A DNA stretch of 13,004 nt, from contig JAFAMK010000410.1 of NCBI GenBank assembly GCA_019233415.1, positions 1-13,004 on the forward strand. The letters are read 5' to 3'. A program made the translations under genes and the position numbers. The DNA comes from Vulcanimicrobiota bacterium. Lineage in GTDB: Bacteria > Vulcanimicrobiota > Vulcanimicrobiia > Vulcanimicrobiales > Vulcanimicrobiaceae. How positions within the stretch are numbered: position 1 is the stretch's first letter; the number at the start of each line of letters is the position of its first letter. A model generated the notes under the pieces. The model worked only from the letters and a program-made list of their open reading frames with translations, was not told the origin of the DNA and searched no databases. Of this stretch, positions 1 through 6,796 are shown in pieces.

Positions 1-636
1 CGCGACGTCGACCGCGTGCTCGCCGATCAGCTTGACGGTTGCTTCGGCGAAGTCTTCCTCGGCGTACACGATCACGTGGTCGGCGCCGGCCTCGCGCGCG
101 AGTTTCGCCTTGTCGTCGGTTCCGACCGTTGCGATGACCGTCGCGCCGCGCGCTTTCGCGAGCTGGACGAGGATCGAGCCGACGCCGCCGGCGGCGGCGT
201 GCACGAGCGCGACGTGCCCCGCGCGCAGCGGGAACGTGTCGGAGACGAGGTACTGCGCCGTCATTCCCTGCAGCATCAGCGCGCATGCGGTCTGATCGTC
301 GATGCCGTCGGGGATCGCGACCAGCTTCTCGGCCGGAACGGCGTTTGCGTCGGCATAGCCGCCGAGCCCCGGGGCCGTCGCATAGGCGACGCGGTCGCCC
401 GGTTTCACGGCGGTCACCCCGGTGCCGACCGCCTCGACGACCCCCGCGCCTTCCTGTCCGTCGATGAACGGCAGGTCACGCTTGTAGAGTCCGGTCCGCA
501 GGTAGACGTCGATGTAGTTGATCCCCGACGCGGTGTGGCGGACGAGCGCCTCGCCCGGGCCGGGGGACGGCGTCGGGACGTCGGCGAGCTGGAGAACGTC
601 GGGACCACCGGTGCGGTCGACGCGGATTGCATTCAC
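1..636 (-). CDS. qor: NADPH:quinone oxidoreductase (zinc-free MDR family), 3' end outside window
   Basis: Predicted cytoplasmic NADPH-dependent quinone reductase of the medium-chain dehydrogenase/reductase superfamily. The first 212 residues are present; the family is usually about 320-325 residues, so the C-terminal third lies beyond position 1. Visible signatures are the N-terminal GroES-like domain opening with NAIRVDRTGGPDVLQL, the substrate-domain motif GQEGAGVVEAVG (about residues 60-71), and the nucleotide-binding motif HAAAGGVGS (about 146-154), followed by the Rossmann beta-alpha-beta stretch ending GADHVIVY. No cysteine cluster for a structural zinc is visible in this part, as expected for the QOR branch. 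I chose the GTG at 634-636 because GGAG (642-645, minus strand) sits 5 bases upstream and the protein then begins where the family begins. The gene is transcribed away from the small acidic ORF. Substrate quinone cannot be told from sequence. Confidence 0.93.
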   Translation of the reverse strand, partial: MNAIRVDRTGGPDVLQLADVPTPSPGPGEALVRHTASGINYIDVYLRTGLYKRDLPFIDGQEGAGVVEAVGTGVTAVKPGDRVAYATAPGLGGYADANAVPAEKLVAIPDGIDDQTACALMLQGMTAQYLVSDTFPLRAGHVALVHAAAGGVGSILVQLAKARGATVIATVGTDDKAKLAREAGADHVIVYAEEDFAEATVKLIGEHAVDVA

Positions 637-701
637 GGTGGCTCCGACCGCAGGAGCGAGCCGGCGGTTTCCATCCGCCTCGGCCGGGGAACGCTGTCGC
701 C

Positions 702-842
702 GTGGAACGCTTCGAACGCTTTCAGGACACGCTCGTCCTCCCCGTCCTCTCCGTCGACGACGACGACGTCGAAACCGACGATGACGACGACGAGGAGGAC
801 GAGGACGACGACGAAGACGACGAAGACGAGGACGAGGACTAG
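702..842 (+). CDS. Possible small acidic protein (46 aa), unknown function
   Basis: I do not recognise this. From the GTG at 702 the frame encodes a short hydrophobic/charged head (VERFERFQDTLVLPVLSVD) followed by about 27 residues that are almost all Asp and Glu, ending at TAG 840-842. Third codon positions are G or C in 39 of 46 codons, and the frame fits neatly: it begins 66 bases from the divergent qor start and stops 3 bases before the convergent SRPBCC stop. A longer version starting at ATG 627 would overlap the qor start and is less likely. No good ribosome binding site is visible near the GTG. The GAC/GAG triplet run could instead be a simple sequence repeat that is open by chance. 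Acidic tails of this kind occur in proteins that bind cations or basic partners, but no function is claimed. Confidence 0.4.
   Translation: MERFERFQDTLVLPVLSVDDDDVETDDDDDEEDEDDDEDDEDEDED
755..839 (+). repeat. GAC/GAG/GAA triplet-rich low-complexity tract
   Basis: An imperfect run of GAC, GAG, GAA and GAT triplets in one phase, encoding the Asp/Glu tail of the small plus-strand ORF. Interruptions (GTC, ACC) near its left end and mixing of synonymous codons argue against a freshly expanded microsatellite. Replication slippage could still change its length between strains. Confidence 0.6.
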
Positions 843-845
843 CGG

Positions 846-1469
846 CTAGACGACGTCGTCGCCGCGGTTCGCCGACGTGCCGGGGACGCGCGGGACCTGG
901 GCGGCGGTCGTGCTGGTCGTGCTCTCCATCGGGTCGCCGGACGGCATCCCCATCGACTCGTCCTGTGCGGACGTCGTCGCACCGCGCGCGGCGGCCGAGT
1001 CGCCGTGGAACAGATACGACGAGGAGGTCGGGTCGAGCGCGCCGGGCGGCGCCTGGTCGACCATCGTCGCGAAGTGCTCGAGGTCGTGCTGCAGGCGGCG
1101 CTCGAACTGGCTGCCCGCGCCGAGCGCCTCGCCGATTTCCCCGAACAGACCCGCGGGCGGCGCGTAGCGCACCGTCACCGTGATCTGCGTGCGGTCGGCG
1201 CCGTCCGGCAGGAACGTCGCTTCGCCGCTGTTCTCCAAACCGTCGATCGAGCGCCAGCCGATCCGCCGGTCGGCGAGCCAGCCTTCGTTGACCGCCTCCC
1301 ATTCGTGGCGGCCGACGACGTCGACGACCCAATGGCTCCGCTGGTCGTCGAGGTACGTCACCTCTTTCACGAAGGTCATGAACTTCGGATAGTCGTTGAA
1401 GTGCGTGTAGAGCTGGTAGACCTGGTGCACCGGGGCGTTGACTGTAACCGACGCGCTGTGCTCCGCCAT
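846..1469 (-). CDS. SRPBCC-fold (polyketide cyclase/dehydrase-like) protein
   Basis: A 207-residue protein whose first ~140 residues match the START/SRPBCC ligand-binding fold in its 'cyclase/dehydrase' branch. Visible are the opening strand HSASVTVNAPVHQVYQLYTHF, the typical YPKFMTFVKEV segment (about 28-37), central strands with HWVVDVVGRHEWEAV and IGWRSIDG, and a long C-terminal helix QFERRLQHDLEHFATMV (about 121-137). Members bind hydrophobic ligands or membranes; no enzyme activity can be assigned. Residues ~142-207 form a low-complexity Ser/Thr/Ala/Pro/Met-rich tail that is not part of the fold and looks disordered. The ATG at 1467-1469 is preceded by a clear GGAGGAG about 6 bases upstream (1476-1482). 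It lies 58 bases downstream of the M48/RDD gene on the same strand, with hairpin-forming sequence between, so it may be the last gene of that operon or have its own transcript. Confidence 0.85.
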   Translation of the reverse strand: MAEHSASVTVNAPVHQVYQLYTHFNDYPKFMTFVKEVTYLDDQRSHWVVDVVGRHEWEAVNEGWLADRRIGWRSIDGLENSGEATFLPDGADRTQITVTVRYAPPAGLFGEIGEALGAGSQFERRLQHDLEHFATMVDQAPPGALDPTSSSYLFHGDSAAARGATTSAQDESMGMPSGDPMESTTSTTAAQVPRVPGTSANRGDDVV

Positions 1470-1485
1470 CCCGATCTCCTCCGAA

Positions 1486-1522
1486 TCTCGCGAGTGATCT
1501 TGCGAGAATACCCGGCGCCGGG
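1486..1522. other. Intercistronic inverted repeats between M48/RDD and SRPBCC genes
   Basis: Two adjacent dyads. CCCGGCGCCGGG at 1511-1522 is a perfect 12-base palindrome, 5 bases past the stop codon of the M48/RDD gene. TCTCGC at 1486-1491 pairs with GCGAGA at 1502-1507 around a 10-base loop. There is no T-run after either on the minus strand, so an efficient intrinsic terminator is not supported. RNA processing, partial attenuation or chance in GC-rich DNA are all possible. Confidence 0.4.
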
Positions 1523-1527
1523 AGGAG

Positions 1528-2856
1528 CTAGACGCGACCGCCCGCGTTCCCGCTGACCAGGCGCGTGCGCGACCACACCTCGTACGGCTGGACGCGCTTG
1601 AAGATCGTGAACCAGCCGACGAAGACCAGCAGGCTCGCGCAGAGCGAGACGTAGCGCCCGATCGCACTGCCGAAGCCGACACGCGCCTGCTGGTTCGCGC
1701 CGACGACGCGCACGTCGCAGATCATCATCCCGAACGTCTGGCCGACGAGCGCGACGAGCACGACGACGTAGACCGCCAGCGCGAGCCAGGGCATGAAGTC
1801 CGTGTTGATCGAGACGTGCGGCGTCCCACCGCTCGTTGCCGCCGTCTGCACGATCGCGCCCACCCACTTCGGCACGTTGGGATCGGCGGCAGCCGCCTTG
1901 ACCGCCGTCGGGTCGCCGACGATCCGCGTCTGGATCGCGCTCGCCGCGGGGACGATCGTCGAGACGACGATCCAGTCGACCGTGAACGCCGTGGCCCGGC
2001 GCCAGAATCCCGCGTAGTGGTTCTCGCTCCCAGCGGCGACCGGCGCGGCGATCGCGTTTTCGGCGAAGCGCGGCGCCCAGGTCTGATAGAGCGGGTCGCG
2101 CGCGAAGCGGTGCAGTGCGGCGATGCGGTTCGTCGCGTACGGCGTCGAGGCCGTCCACTCGGCGAACCGCAGCGACGGCTCCTCGTTCAGCTCCTTCAGC
2201 TGTCCCGCGAATGCGCCGAGGTCGATCTTGCGCCCGAGCGTGTGGAACGTCGAGACGGCGATCGCGCGCAGCGCGGCGTCGAGCGAGCCGCAGCAGAGCA
2301 GTCCGATGCGGTCGCCGGTGTACTCGATGCGGCGCAGCCAGGCGCCGAACGCGACCGCGATCACGCCGGTCTCGCGCCCGTTGGAGCTGAGCAGCGAGGT
2401 CAGGCGCGTGTGGCCGGACGCGATGTGCCCCAGCTCGCGGCCGACGAGAAAGCGCAGCTCGTCCTCGCGGAAGTGGTCGACGAACTGCGCCGAGATGACG
2501 ATCGCGTACGGGTCGCCGATCCCGACCGCGACGACCGGGACGAACGGGTCGTCGCGCACGAAGACGTGCGGGGTCGGCATCCGCATCATCCGCGCGCACT
2601 CCTCGACGATCGCGTGAACGTGGCCGAACTGGCCGGCATGGACGCGCAGCCCGCCGCCGAGCAATCGGCCGCGGGCGAATGCGACGTAGACCATCGCGAC
2701 GATGAGCAGCAACCCGATCTCTTGCCAGGTGACCTGGTGCTGCAGCAGCCACCCGAGCACGACGACCGTCAGCGGCAGCGAGAGCAGGGTCCACACGAAC
2801 GTGGCGCGCTCGCCACGCACGCGGAGCGACTCTCGTCCTGAGAAGAGCGCCCTCAC
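1528..2856 (-). CDS. Membrane protein: M48-like peptidase domain fused to RDD domain
   Basis: A 442-residue protein. Order: two predicted N-terminal membrane helices (about 20-38 and 47-61), an M48 (Ste24/HtpX-type) peptidase-like domain (about 70-260), then an RDD domain (about 281-435) with further hydrophobic helices (about 296-307, 355-371, 402-413). The peptidase motif reads VGRELGHIASGH: the first His of HEXXH is Arg (R140), while E141, H144 and the downstream E-x3-D motif (E178...D182, the usual third zinc ligand region) remain. Classical zinc binding and proteolysis are therefore doubtful, unless this is a family variant. The RDD domain shows FWRRATAFTVDWI (284-296) and GQTFGMMICDVRVV (372-385); such domains are small membrane modules often tied to transport. 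The GTG at 2854-2856 is chosen because AGGAGG (2861-2866) lies 4 bases upstream and overlaps the stop of the preceding substrate-binding protein gene. It is probably co-expressed with that gene at the inner membrane. Confidence 0.85.
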   Translation of the reverse strand: MRALFSGRESLRVRGERATFVWTLLSLPLTVVVLGWLLQHQVTWQEIGLLLIVAMVYVAFARGRLLGGGLRVHAGQFGHVHAIVEECARMMRMPTPHVFVRDDPFVPVVAVGIGDPYAIVISAQFVDHFREDELRFLVGRELGHIASGHTRLTSLLSSNGRETGVIAVAFGAWLRRIEYTGDRIGLLCCGSLDAALRAIAVSTFHTLGRKIDLGAFAGQLKELNEEPSLRFAEWTASTPYATNRIAALHRFARDPLYQTWAPRFAENAIAAPVAAGSENHYAGFWRRATAFTVDWIVVSTIVPAASAIQTRIVGDPTAVKAAAADPNVPKWVGAIVQTAATSGGTPHVSINTDFMPWLALAVYVVVLVALVGQTFGMMICDVRVVGANQQARVGFGSAIGRYVSLCASLLVFVGWFTIFKRVQPYEVWSRTRLVSGNAGGRV

Positions 2857-2860
2857 GATG

Positions 2861-2866
2861 CCTCCT
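2861..2866 (-). promoter_or_regulatory. Ribosome binding site that fixes the GTG start of the M48/RDD gene
   Basis: AGGAGG on the minus strand, 4 bases before GTG 2856-2854. It overlaps the TAG stop (2865-2867) of the upstream substrate-binding protein gene. It is the strongest Shine-Dalgarno sequence I see in the window and rules out the longer upstream reading frame. Confidence 0.8.
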
Positions 2867-4016
2867 ACTTCAGCATGAATCCGCTGGGGTGGGCTTGGCG
2901 CTCGTAGGCGAACTTCCCGTCTTTGACCCGGTAGAAGTAGCAGTTCGGGTCGATCACGTCGCCGTCCGGCCCGAAGGTGTACGAGCCGACGATCGTGTCG
3001 TACACGCCGCCGCTCGCCAGCGCGCGGACCATCGCCAGCCGGTTCGACGCGCTGGCGCGGCGCGCGGCGAGGCGGATCAATTGGACCGCGGCGTAGCCGT
3101 AGGCGGCGACCGGGGGCAGCTGGCCGTAGTGCGCCTGGTACTGCTGCACGTCGCGTATTGCGGTCGGCGCGAGCGGGTAGTAGGGGACGTTCGACGAGAC
3201 GACGAGCCCGTCGACCAGCTTCGCGTACTGCGTGCCGACCGTTTCCGCATCGAAGAAGCCCTGCGTCCCGACGAGCCGGCCGGTGTAGCTCTTCGTGCGC
3301 AGCATCGTGATGAGCGGTCCCATGTCGCCGACGTTGCCGGCCAGCACGACGCAGTCGGGAGTCGTCTTGAGGATCGCGTCGGCGGCCGCGGCGAAGTCCG
3401 GTTTGTCGAGCGCGAACTGCGTTCCGCCGGCATTCACGTGCAGCGCGCCGGCGCGCCGGATGAACGCCGACGCCACGTCCGGGCCGTAGTCGCCGTCCTG
3501 CGTGACGACGTGCGGCGCCTTCGCGCCGGTCGTGATGACGTAGCTCGCGACGAGCTGCCCTTCGTCGGAGTCCTTGACCGGCATCCGGAACACGTTGTGA
3601 AAGCCGCGCTCGGTGATGTGGTCGTCGGTGACGGTCGGGACGATCAGCGCGACCTGCGCGTTCGCGTACGCCTGCAGCGTGACGAGCGTCGCCGACGCGC
3701 TCAGGTGCCCGATCACCGCGACGACGTCGGACGCCGCCGTCGCGAAGCTGGCCTGGACCGTCGCGTCGGCGGCGGTGTTGTGGTCGTCGTACGCGTCGAA
3801 CACGTAGACCGGCTCGAACGGGCTGCGCTCGTGATTGTTGATGTAGTCGATCGCGCCGCGCACGCCGTCGAGCAGCTGCCGCCCCGCGCGCGCGTCCGGC
3901 CCGCTCTGCGGGCACACGACCGACAGCCGCAGCGTCGCATTGAAGTTCGTCGCCTGCGCGATTTGCGTCGCGCCGGCGGCGCCGCCGAGCGAGGACAGGA
4001 AGTGCGCGCGGATCAT
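2865..4016 (-). CDS. Type I periplasmic substrate-binding protein (Leu/Ile/Val-BP-like), orphan
   Basis: A 383-residue protein of the ligand-binding family that feeds ABC transporters for branched-chain amino acids, amides, aromatic acids and similar compounds (Peripla_BP_6 type). Signatures: first strand RLSVVCPQSGPDARAG with RQLLDGVRGAIDYIN helix, VFDAYDDHNTAADATVQ (the usual D-D/N-ligand loop), VVAVIGHLSASATL, VALIVPTVTDDHIT, VFRMPVKDSDEGQLVASYVI, the hinge TQDGDYGPDVASAF, and the late VAAYGYAAVQLIRLAAR helix. The N-terminus (MIRAHFLSSLGGAAGATQIAQA) looks like an export signal of Tat style with the twin arginine reduced to R-A; no lipobox Cys is present. Its ATG overlaps the ubiA stop by 4 bases (ATGA), so translation is coupled. 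No permease or ATPase gene is in the window. The ligand is unknown; the context suggests an aromatic acid or quinone-related compound, as inference only. Confidence 0.88.
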   Translation of the reverse strand: MIRAHFLSSLGGAAGATQIAQATNFNATLRLSVVCPQSGPDARAGRQLLDGVRGAIDYINNHERSPFEPVYVFDAYDDHNTAADATVQASFATAASDVVAVIGHLSASATLVTLQAYANAQVALIVPTVTDDHITERGFHNVFRMPVKDSDEGQLVASYVITTGAKAPHVVTQDGDYGPDVASAFIRRAGALHVNAGGTQFALDKPDFAAAADAILKTTPDCVVLAGNVGDMGPLITMLRTKSYTGRLVGTQGFFDAETVGTQYAKLVDGLVVSSNVPYYPLAPTAIRDVQQYQAHYGQLPPVAAYGYAAVQLIRLAARRASASNRLAMVRALASGGVYDTIVGSYTFGPDGDVIDPNCYFYRVKDGKFAYERQAHPSGFMLK

Positions 4017-4867
4017 CGCGCGACGTACGACGCGAGCGTCGTCCCGAGGAACGCGACCGAGAACGCCATGTTGGTCAGGAAGACGCGCTCGTTGAGCGCG
4101 AAGACGTCCTTGGCGAGCGCGATCAGCCGCTCTTCGTAGACGGTCACCGCGAGCGCGAGCGCGACCCCGCCGTAGTAGAGCGAGCCGGCCTGCGCGAGCG
4201 CGCCCGCGCCGAGCAGCGCGAGCGTCATCGTCACGTGCAGCACGATCGGCCACACGCGCGCGTTGCGCTCGCCGAACGTCTGCGGGAACGAGCGCACGCC
4301 CAGCGCGTGGTCGTACGCGAGGTCCATCAGCGCGTACAGAATGTCGAACCCGGCGACCCAAACGGTGACGGCGACGAACAGCAGCAGCGCGGGGACGGTG
4401 ATCGTGCCGGTCACCGCGACGTACGCGCCGAGCGGCGCGCACGCGTCGACTGCGCCGAGCACGAAGTGGACGAGCCACGTGAAGCGCTTGCAGAGCGGGT
4501 AGACGACGACCCCGAGCGCGGCGAGCGGGAGCAGCTTCAGGCACAGCGGGTTCAGCATCGCGGCGCTGACGACGAGCAGCGCGAGCCCGAGGACGATCGC
4601 CCACACCATCACCGACGCCGGCAGTTTTCCGCTGGCAACCGCGCGCTGCGCGGTGCGCGGAATCTGGGCGTCGAGGTCTTTGTCGAAGTAGCGGTTCGCC
4701 GCCATCGCCGCGGTGCGCGCGCCGACGACGGCGAGCGTGATCCACAGCAGCTGCCACCACGCGGGGATGCCGCGCGCGCCCATCACCGCGCCCACGTACG
4801 CGAACGGCAGGGCGAACGTCGTGTGCTCGACCCGAATGTCGCGCAGGAAGAGGCGGATCGCGTTCAT
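4013..4867 (-). CDS. ubiA: UbiA-family prenyltransferase
   Basis: An integral membrane aromatic prenyltransferase of 284 residues, close to the usual length of about 285-300. The two Asp-rich Mg/polyprenyl-diphosphate motifs are intact: N58-x3-D62-x3-D66 (NRYFDKDLD) followed by IPRTAQRAVASGKLP, and D182-x3-D186 (YALMDLAYDHALGVRSFPQTFG). About eight or nine hydrophobic helices alternate with these loops. The expected reaction is transfer of a polyprenyl chain to an aromatic acid, either 4-hydroxybenzoate (ubiquinone) or the futalosine-route naphthoate (MqnP). Adjacency to a UbiD-like decarboxylase suits either, since both pathways prenylate and decarboxylate. The ATG at 4865-4867 overlaps the ubiD stop (ATGA), and the downstream gene starts inside the ubiA stop in the same way. 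Family is certain; exact substrate is not. Confidence 0.93.
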   Translation of the reverse strand: MNAIRLFLRDIRVEHTTFALPFAYVGAVMGARGIPAWWQLLWITLAVVGARTAAMAANRYFDKDLDAQIPRTAQRAVASGKLPASVMVWAIVLGLALLVVSAAMLNPLCLKLLPLAALGVVVYPLCKRFTWLVHFVLGAVDACAPLGAYVAVTGTITVPALLLFVAVTVWVAGFDILYALMDLAYDHALGVRSFPQTFGERNARVWPIVLHVTMTLALLGAGALAQAGSLYYGGVALALAVTVYEERLIALAKDVFALNERVFLTNMAFSVAFLGTTLASYVAR

Positions 4868-6453
4868 GTCGGCTCGTGGTTTCGCTGCCGGCGCGCCGCC
4901 TCCGTGTGCGGTGCCGCGTCGCCCGGCGAGGCGGGCGGCTCGGCGAGAAGCCGCGCAAGCCGGTCGGGACCCTGACCGGACCATGCGTCGGCGACCCCGC
5001 GTCGCGCGAGATCGCCGAGCCCGTACTCGGCCCAGCGCGCGCTCACGCGCGCCTTCGTTTCGGCGTCGGTGCGAATCTCCGGCGGCCAGTCGCGCGCGTA
5101 GCCCTCGTCGGCGCGCTTGCGCGTCGCATCGACGCCGAGCTTGTGCCCCAGCGCCAATTCGTACGAGCCGGCATGGTCGAGGTCGTCGACGGGACCCGGC
5201 ATCACGACGAGATCGCGCGACGGGTCGACGTTGTTGAACGCGTTCCACACGACGCCGCGCACGTCGTGCACGTCGACGTCGTGGTCGACGACGACGATGC
5301 AGCGCGTCAGCATCATCATGTGGCCGAGACCCCACAGCGCGTTCATCACCTTTTTCGCCTGGCCCGGATACGACTTTTTGACGGCGACGATGACGAGGTT
5401 GTGGAACCCGCCCTCGACCGGCAAGTTGTAGTCGACGATCTCGGGGACGACCATCTGCAGCAGCGGCAGGAAGATGCGTTCCGTCGCCTTGCCGAGCCAC
5501 GCGTCTTCCATCGGCGGCTTGCCGACGACCGTCGCGCCAAAGATCGCGTCGCGCCGGTGCGTGATCGCAGTGACGTGCAGCGTCGGGTAGAGGTCGGCGG
5601 CGCTGTAGACGCCGGTGTGGTCGCCGAACGGTCCCTCGACGCGCAGGTCGTCGTTGTCGACCCAGCCTTCGATCACGAAGTCGGCGTCGGCCGGCACGTC
5701 GAGGTCGATCGTCTTCGCCTTGGCGACACGCAGCGGCTTGCCGCGCAGAAAACCCGCGAACGCCAGCTCGTCGACGACCGGCGGAAGCGGCGCGGTCGCC
5801 GCGTAGGTCAGCGCCGGATCGCCACCGACCGCAACCGCGACCGGAATGCGCCGGCCCCACTTCGCGGCGTGCGCGCGGCCTTGCTTGTGGCGCTGCCAGT
5901 GCATACCCGCCGTGCGCGGGCCGTAGACTTGCACGCGGTACATGCCGACGTTCGGGCGGTTCGTCTCCGGATCGCGCGTGAAGACGAGCGGGAGCGTGAT
6001 GAACGGGCCGCCGTCGAGCGGCCACGTCGTCAGTACCGGCAGCTGCGCGAGGTCGGGCGGGTCGAGCACGACCTCCTGCACCGGCGCGCGCTCGACATGG
6101 CGCGGGATCGCCGACGCGCCGGCCGCGGCGAGCGCCGAGAGCCGGCCCAGCTTCCCGCCAAGCGACGACGGCATGGCGGGATCGAGCGTGCGGCGCAGGC
6201 GGTCTTCGACCTCGCGCAGCGAGCGCGCGCCGAACGCGAGCGCCGTGCGCCGCTCGGTCCCGAACTGGTTCGTGAGCACGGGGAAGCGTGAACCGCGCAC
6301 GTGCGTGAACAGCAGCGCGGGGCCGCCGGCCTTCACGACGCGGTCGGTGATCTCGGCGACCTCGAGCCGCGGGTCGACGGCGGCCGTGACCGTCGCCAGC
6401 TCCCCGGCGTCGCGAAGGGCACGCACGAAGGCGCCGAGCGAATCGTAGGCCAT
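4864..6453 (-). CDS. ubiD: UbiD-family prenylated-FMN decarboxylase
   Basis: A 529-residue cytoplasmic decarboxylase of the UbiD family, which uses prenyl-FMN supplied by a UbiX-type enzyme to decarboxylate aromatic or unsaturated acids. Family marks: start MAYDSLGAFVRAL, DRVVKAGGPALLF (38-49), FGTERR (64-69), NVGMYRVQVYGPRTAGMHWQRHKQGRAH (168-195, cofactor and metal site), IEGWVDNDDLRVEGPFGDHTG (261-281, with acidic residues E262 and E273 and the conserved EGPFGDHTG), and DHDVDVHDVRGVVWNAFNNVDPSRDLVVM (390-418). Length and the early motifs resemble the menaquinone-type (MqnL-like) branch as much as E. coli UbiD. The C-terminal ~25 residues are Pro/Ala/Arg-rich and not conserved. It is the first gene of the block and is translationally coupled to ubiA. 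The ATG has only a weak ribosome binding site; it is chosen by family alignment. No ubiX is in the window. Confidence 0.93.
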   Translation of the reverse strand: MAYDSLGAFVRALRDAGELATVTAAVDPRLEVAEITDRVVKAGGPALLFTHVRGSRFPVLTNQFGTERRTALAFGARSLREVEDRLRRTLDPAMPSSLGGKLGRLSALAAAGASAIPRHVERAPVQEVVLDPPDLAQLPVLTTWPLDGGPFITLPLVFTRDPETNRPNVGMYRVQVYGPRTAGMHWQRHKQGRAHAAKWGRRIPVAVAVGGDPALTYAATAPLPPVVDELAFAGFLRGKPLRVAKAKTIDLDVPADADFVIEGWVDNDDLRVEGPFGDHTGVYSAADLYPTLHVTAITHRRDAIFGATVVGKPPMEDAWLGKATERIFLPLLQMVVPEIVDYNLPVEGGFHNLVIVAVKKSYPGQAKKVMNALWGLGHMMMLTRCIVVVDHDVDVHDVRGVVWNAFNNVDPSRDLVVMPGPVDDLDHAGSYELALGHKLGVDATRKRADEGYARDWPPEIRTDAETKARVSARWAEYGLGDLARRGVADAWSGQGPDRLARLLAEPPASPGDAAPHTEAARRQRNHEPT

Positions 6454-6474
6454 CCGTCGAAGCTTGGACGCGAC

Positions 6475-6771
6475 ATGGCACAGTTCATCGCGATCGTTCG
6501 CCGCGACCACGACGGCCACGCGCCGGACGACTTCACGCCCGAGCTGCTCGAACTCGAAGCCGAGGGCGCCCGGACGCTCTACACGGCGGACGTCGTGCGG
6601 AGCTACTGGAGCCGCAAGGACGTCCCGGGCGCCGTGCTCCTGATCGAGGCTGCCGACGAAGCCGCGGCGCGCGCGGCGGTCGACACGCTCCCGCTGCGCA
6701 AGCGCGGGATGCTGGCGCTCGACATGCTCGTGCCGCTCGCGCCGTACCGCGGCTTCGCCCCGAGGGGCTGA
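6475..6771 (+). CDS. YciI / muconolactone isomerase-like small protein
   Basis: A 98-residue protein of the ferredoxin-like alpha-beta fold shared by YciI and muconolactone delta-isomerase. It opens MAQFIAIVRRDHD, has a helix FTPELLELEAEGARTLYTADVV, a strand-turn YWSRKDVPGAVLLIEAADEAAARAAVDTLPL, and ends ALDMLVPLAPYRGF, a layout typical of the small 'isomerase-like' group usually annotated as muconolactone isomerase or hypothetical. Other catechol-degradation genes are absent, so the enzyme name should not be taken literally. It is a monocistronic plus-strand gene. Its ATG lies 21 bases from the divergent ubiD ATG and its stop 25 bases from the convergent stop of the PP2C-like gene. The upstream ribosome binding site is weak. 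Confidence 0.82.
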   Translation: MAQFIAIVRRDHDGHAPDDFTPELLELEAEGARTLYTADVVRSYWSRKDVPGAVLLIEAADEAAARAAVDTLPLRKRGMLALDMLVPLAPYRGFAPRG

Positions 6772-6796
6772 ACGACGCCTTTGGCGGCGGCCCCTA

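Noticed and set aside
16..849. Plus-strand frame of 277 codons covering the qor region
   Set aside because: It is antisense to the clear quinone oxidoreductase frame. Its Thr/Arg-rich end is only another phase of the GAC-repeat tract.
2857..3915. Extended reading frame giving a 795-residue M48 protein
   Set aside because: The added N-terminal half is an Arg/Ala-rich antisense-type shadow of the substrate-binding protein gene in another phase. The AGGAGG before GTG 2856 fixes a shorter start.
4876..6291. Long plus-strand frame of 471 codons opposite ubiD
   Set aside because: It has Arg/Val/Asp-rich shadow composition and no recognisable domain, while the opposite strand carries intact UbiD motifs.
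6475..6771. True muconolactone isomerase of a catechol pathway
   Set aside because: Only the general small-fold similarity is visible and no other ortho-cleavage genes are present, so the specific enzyme name is not supported.
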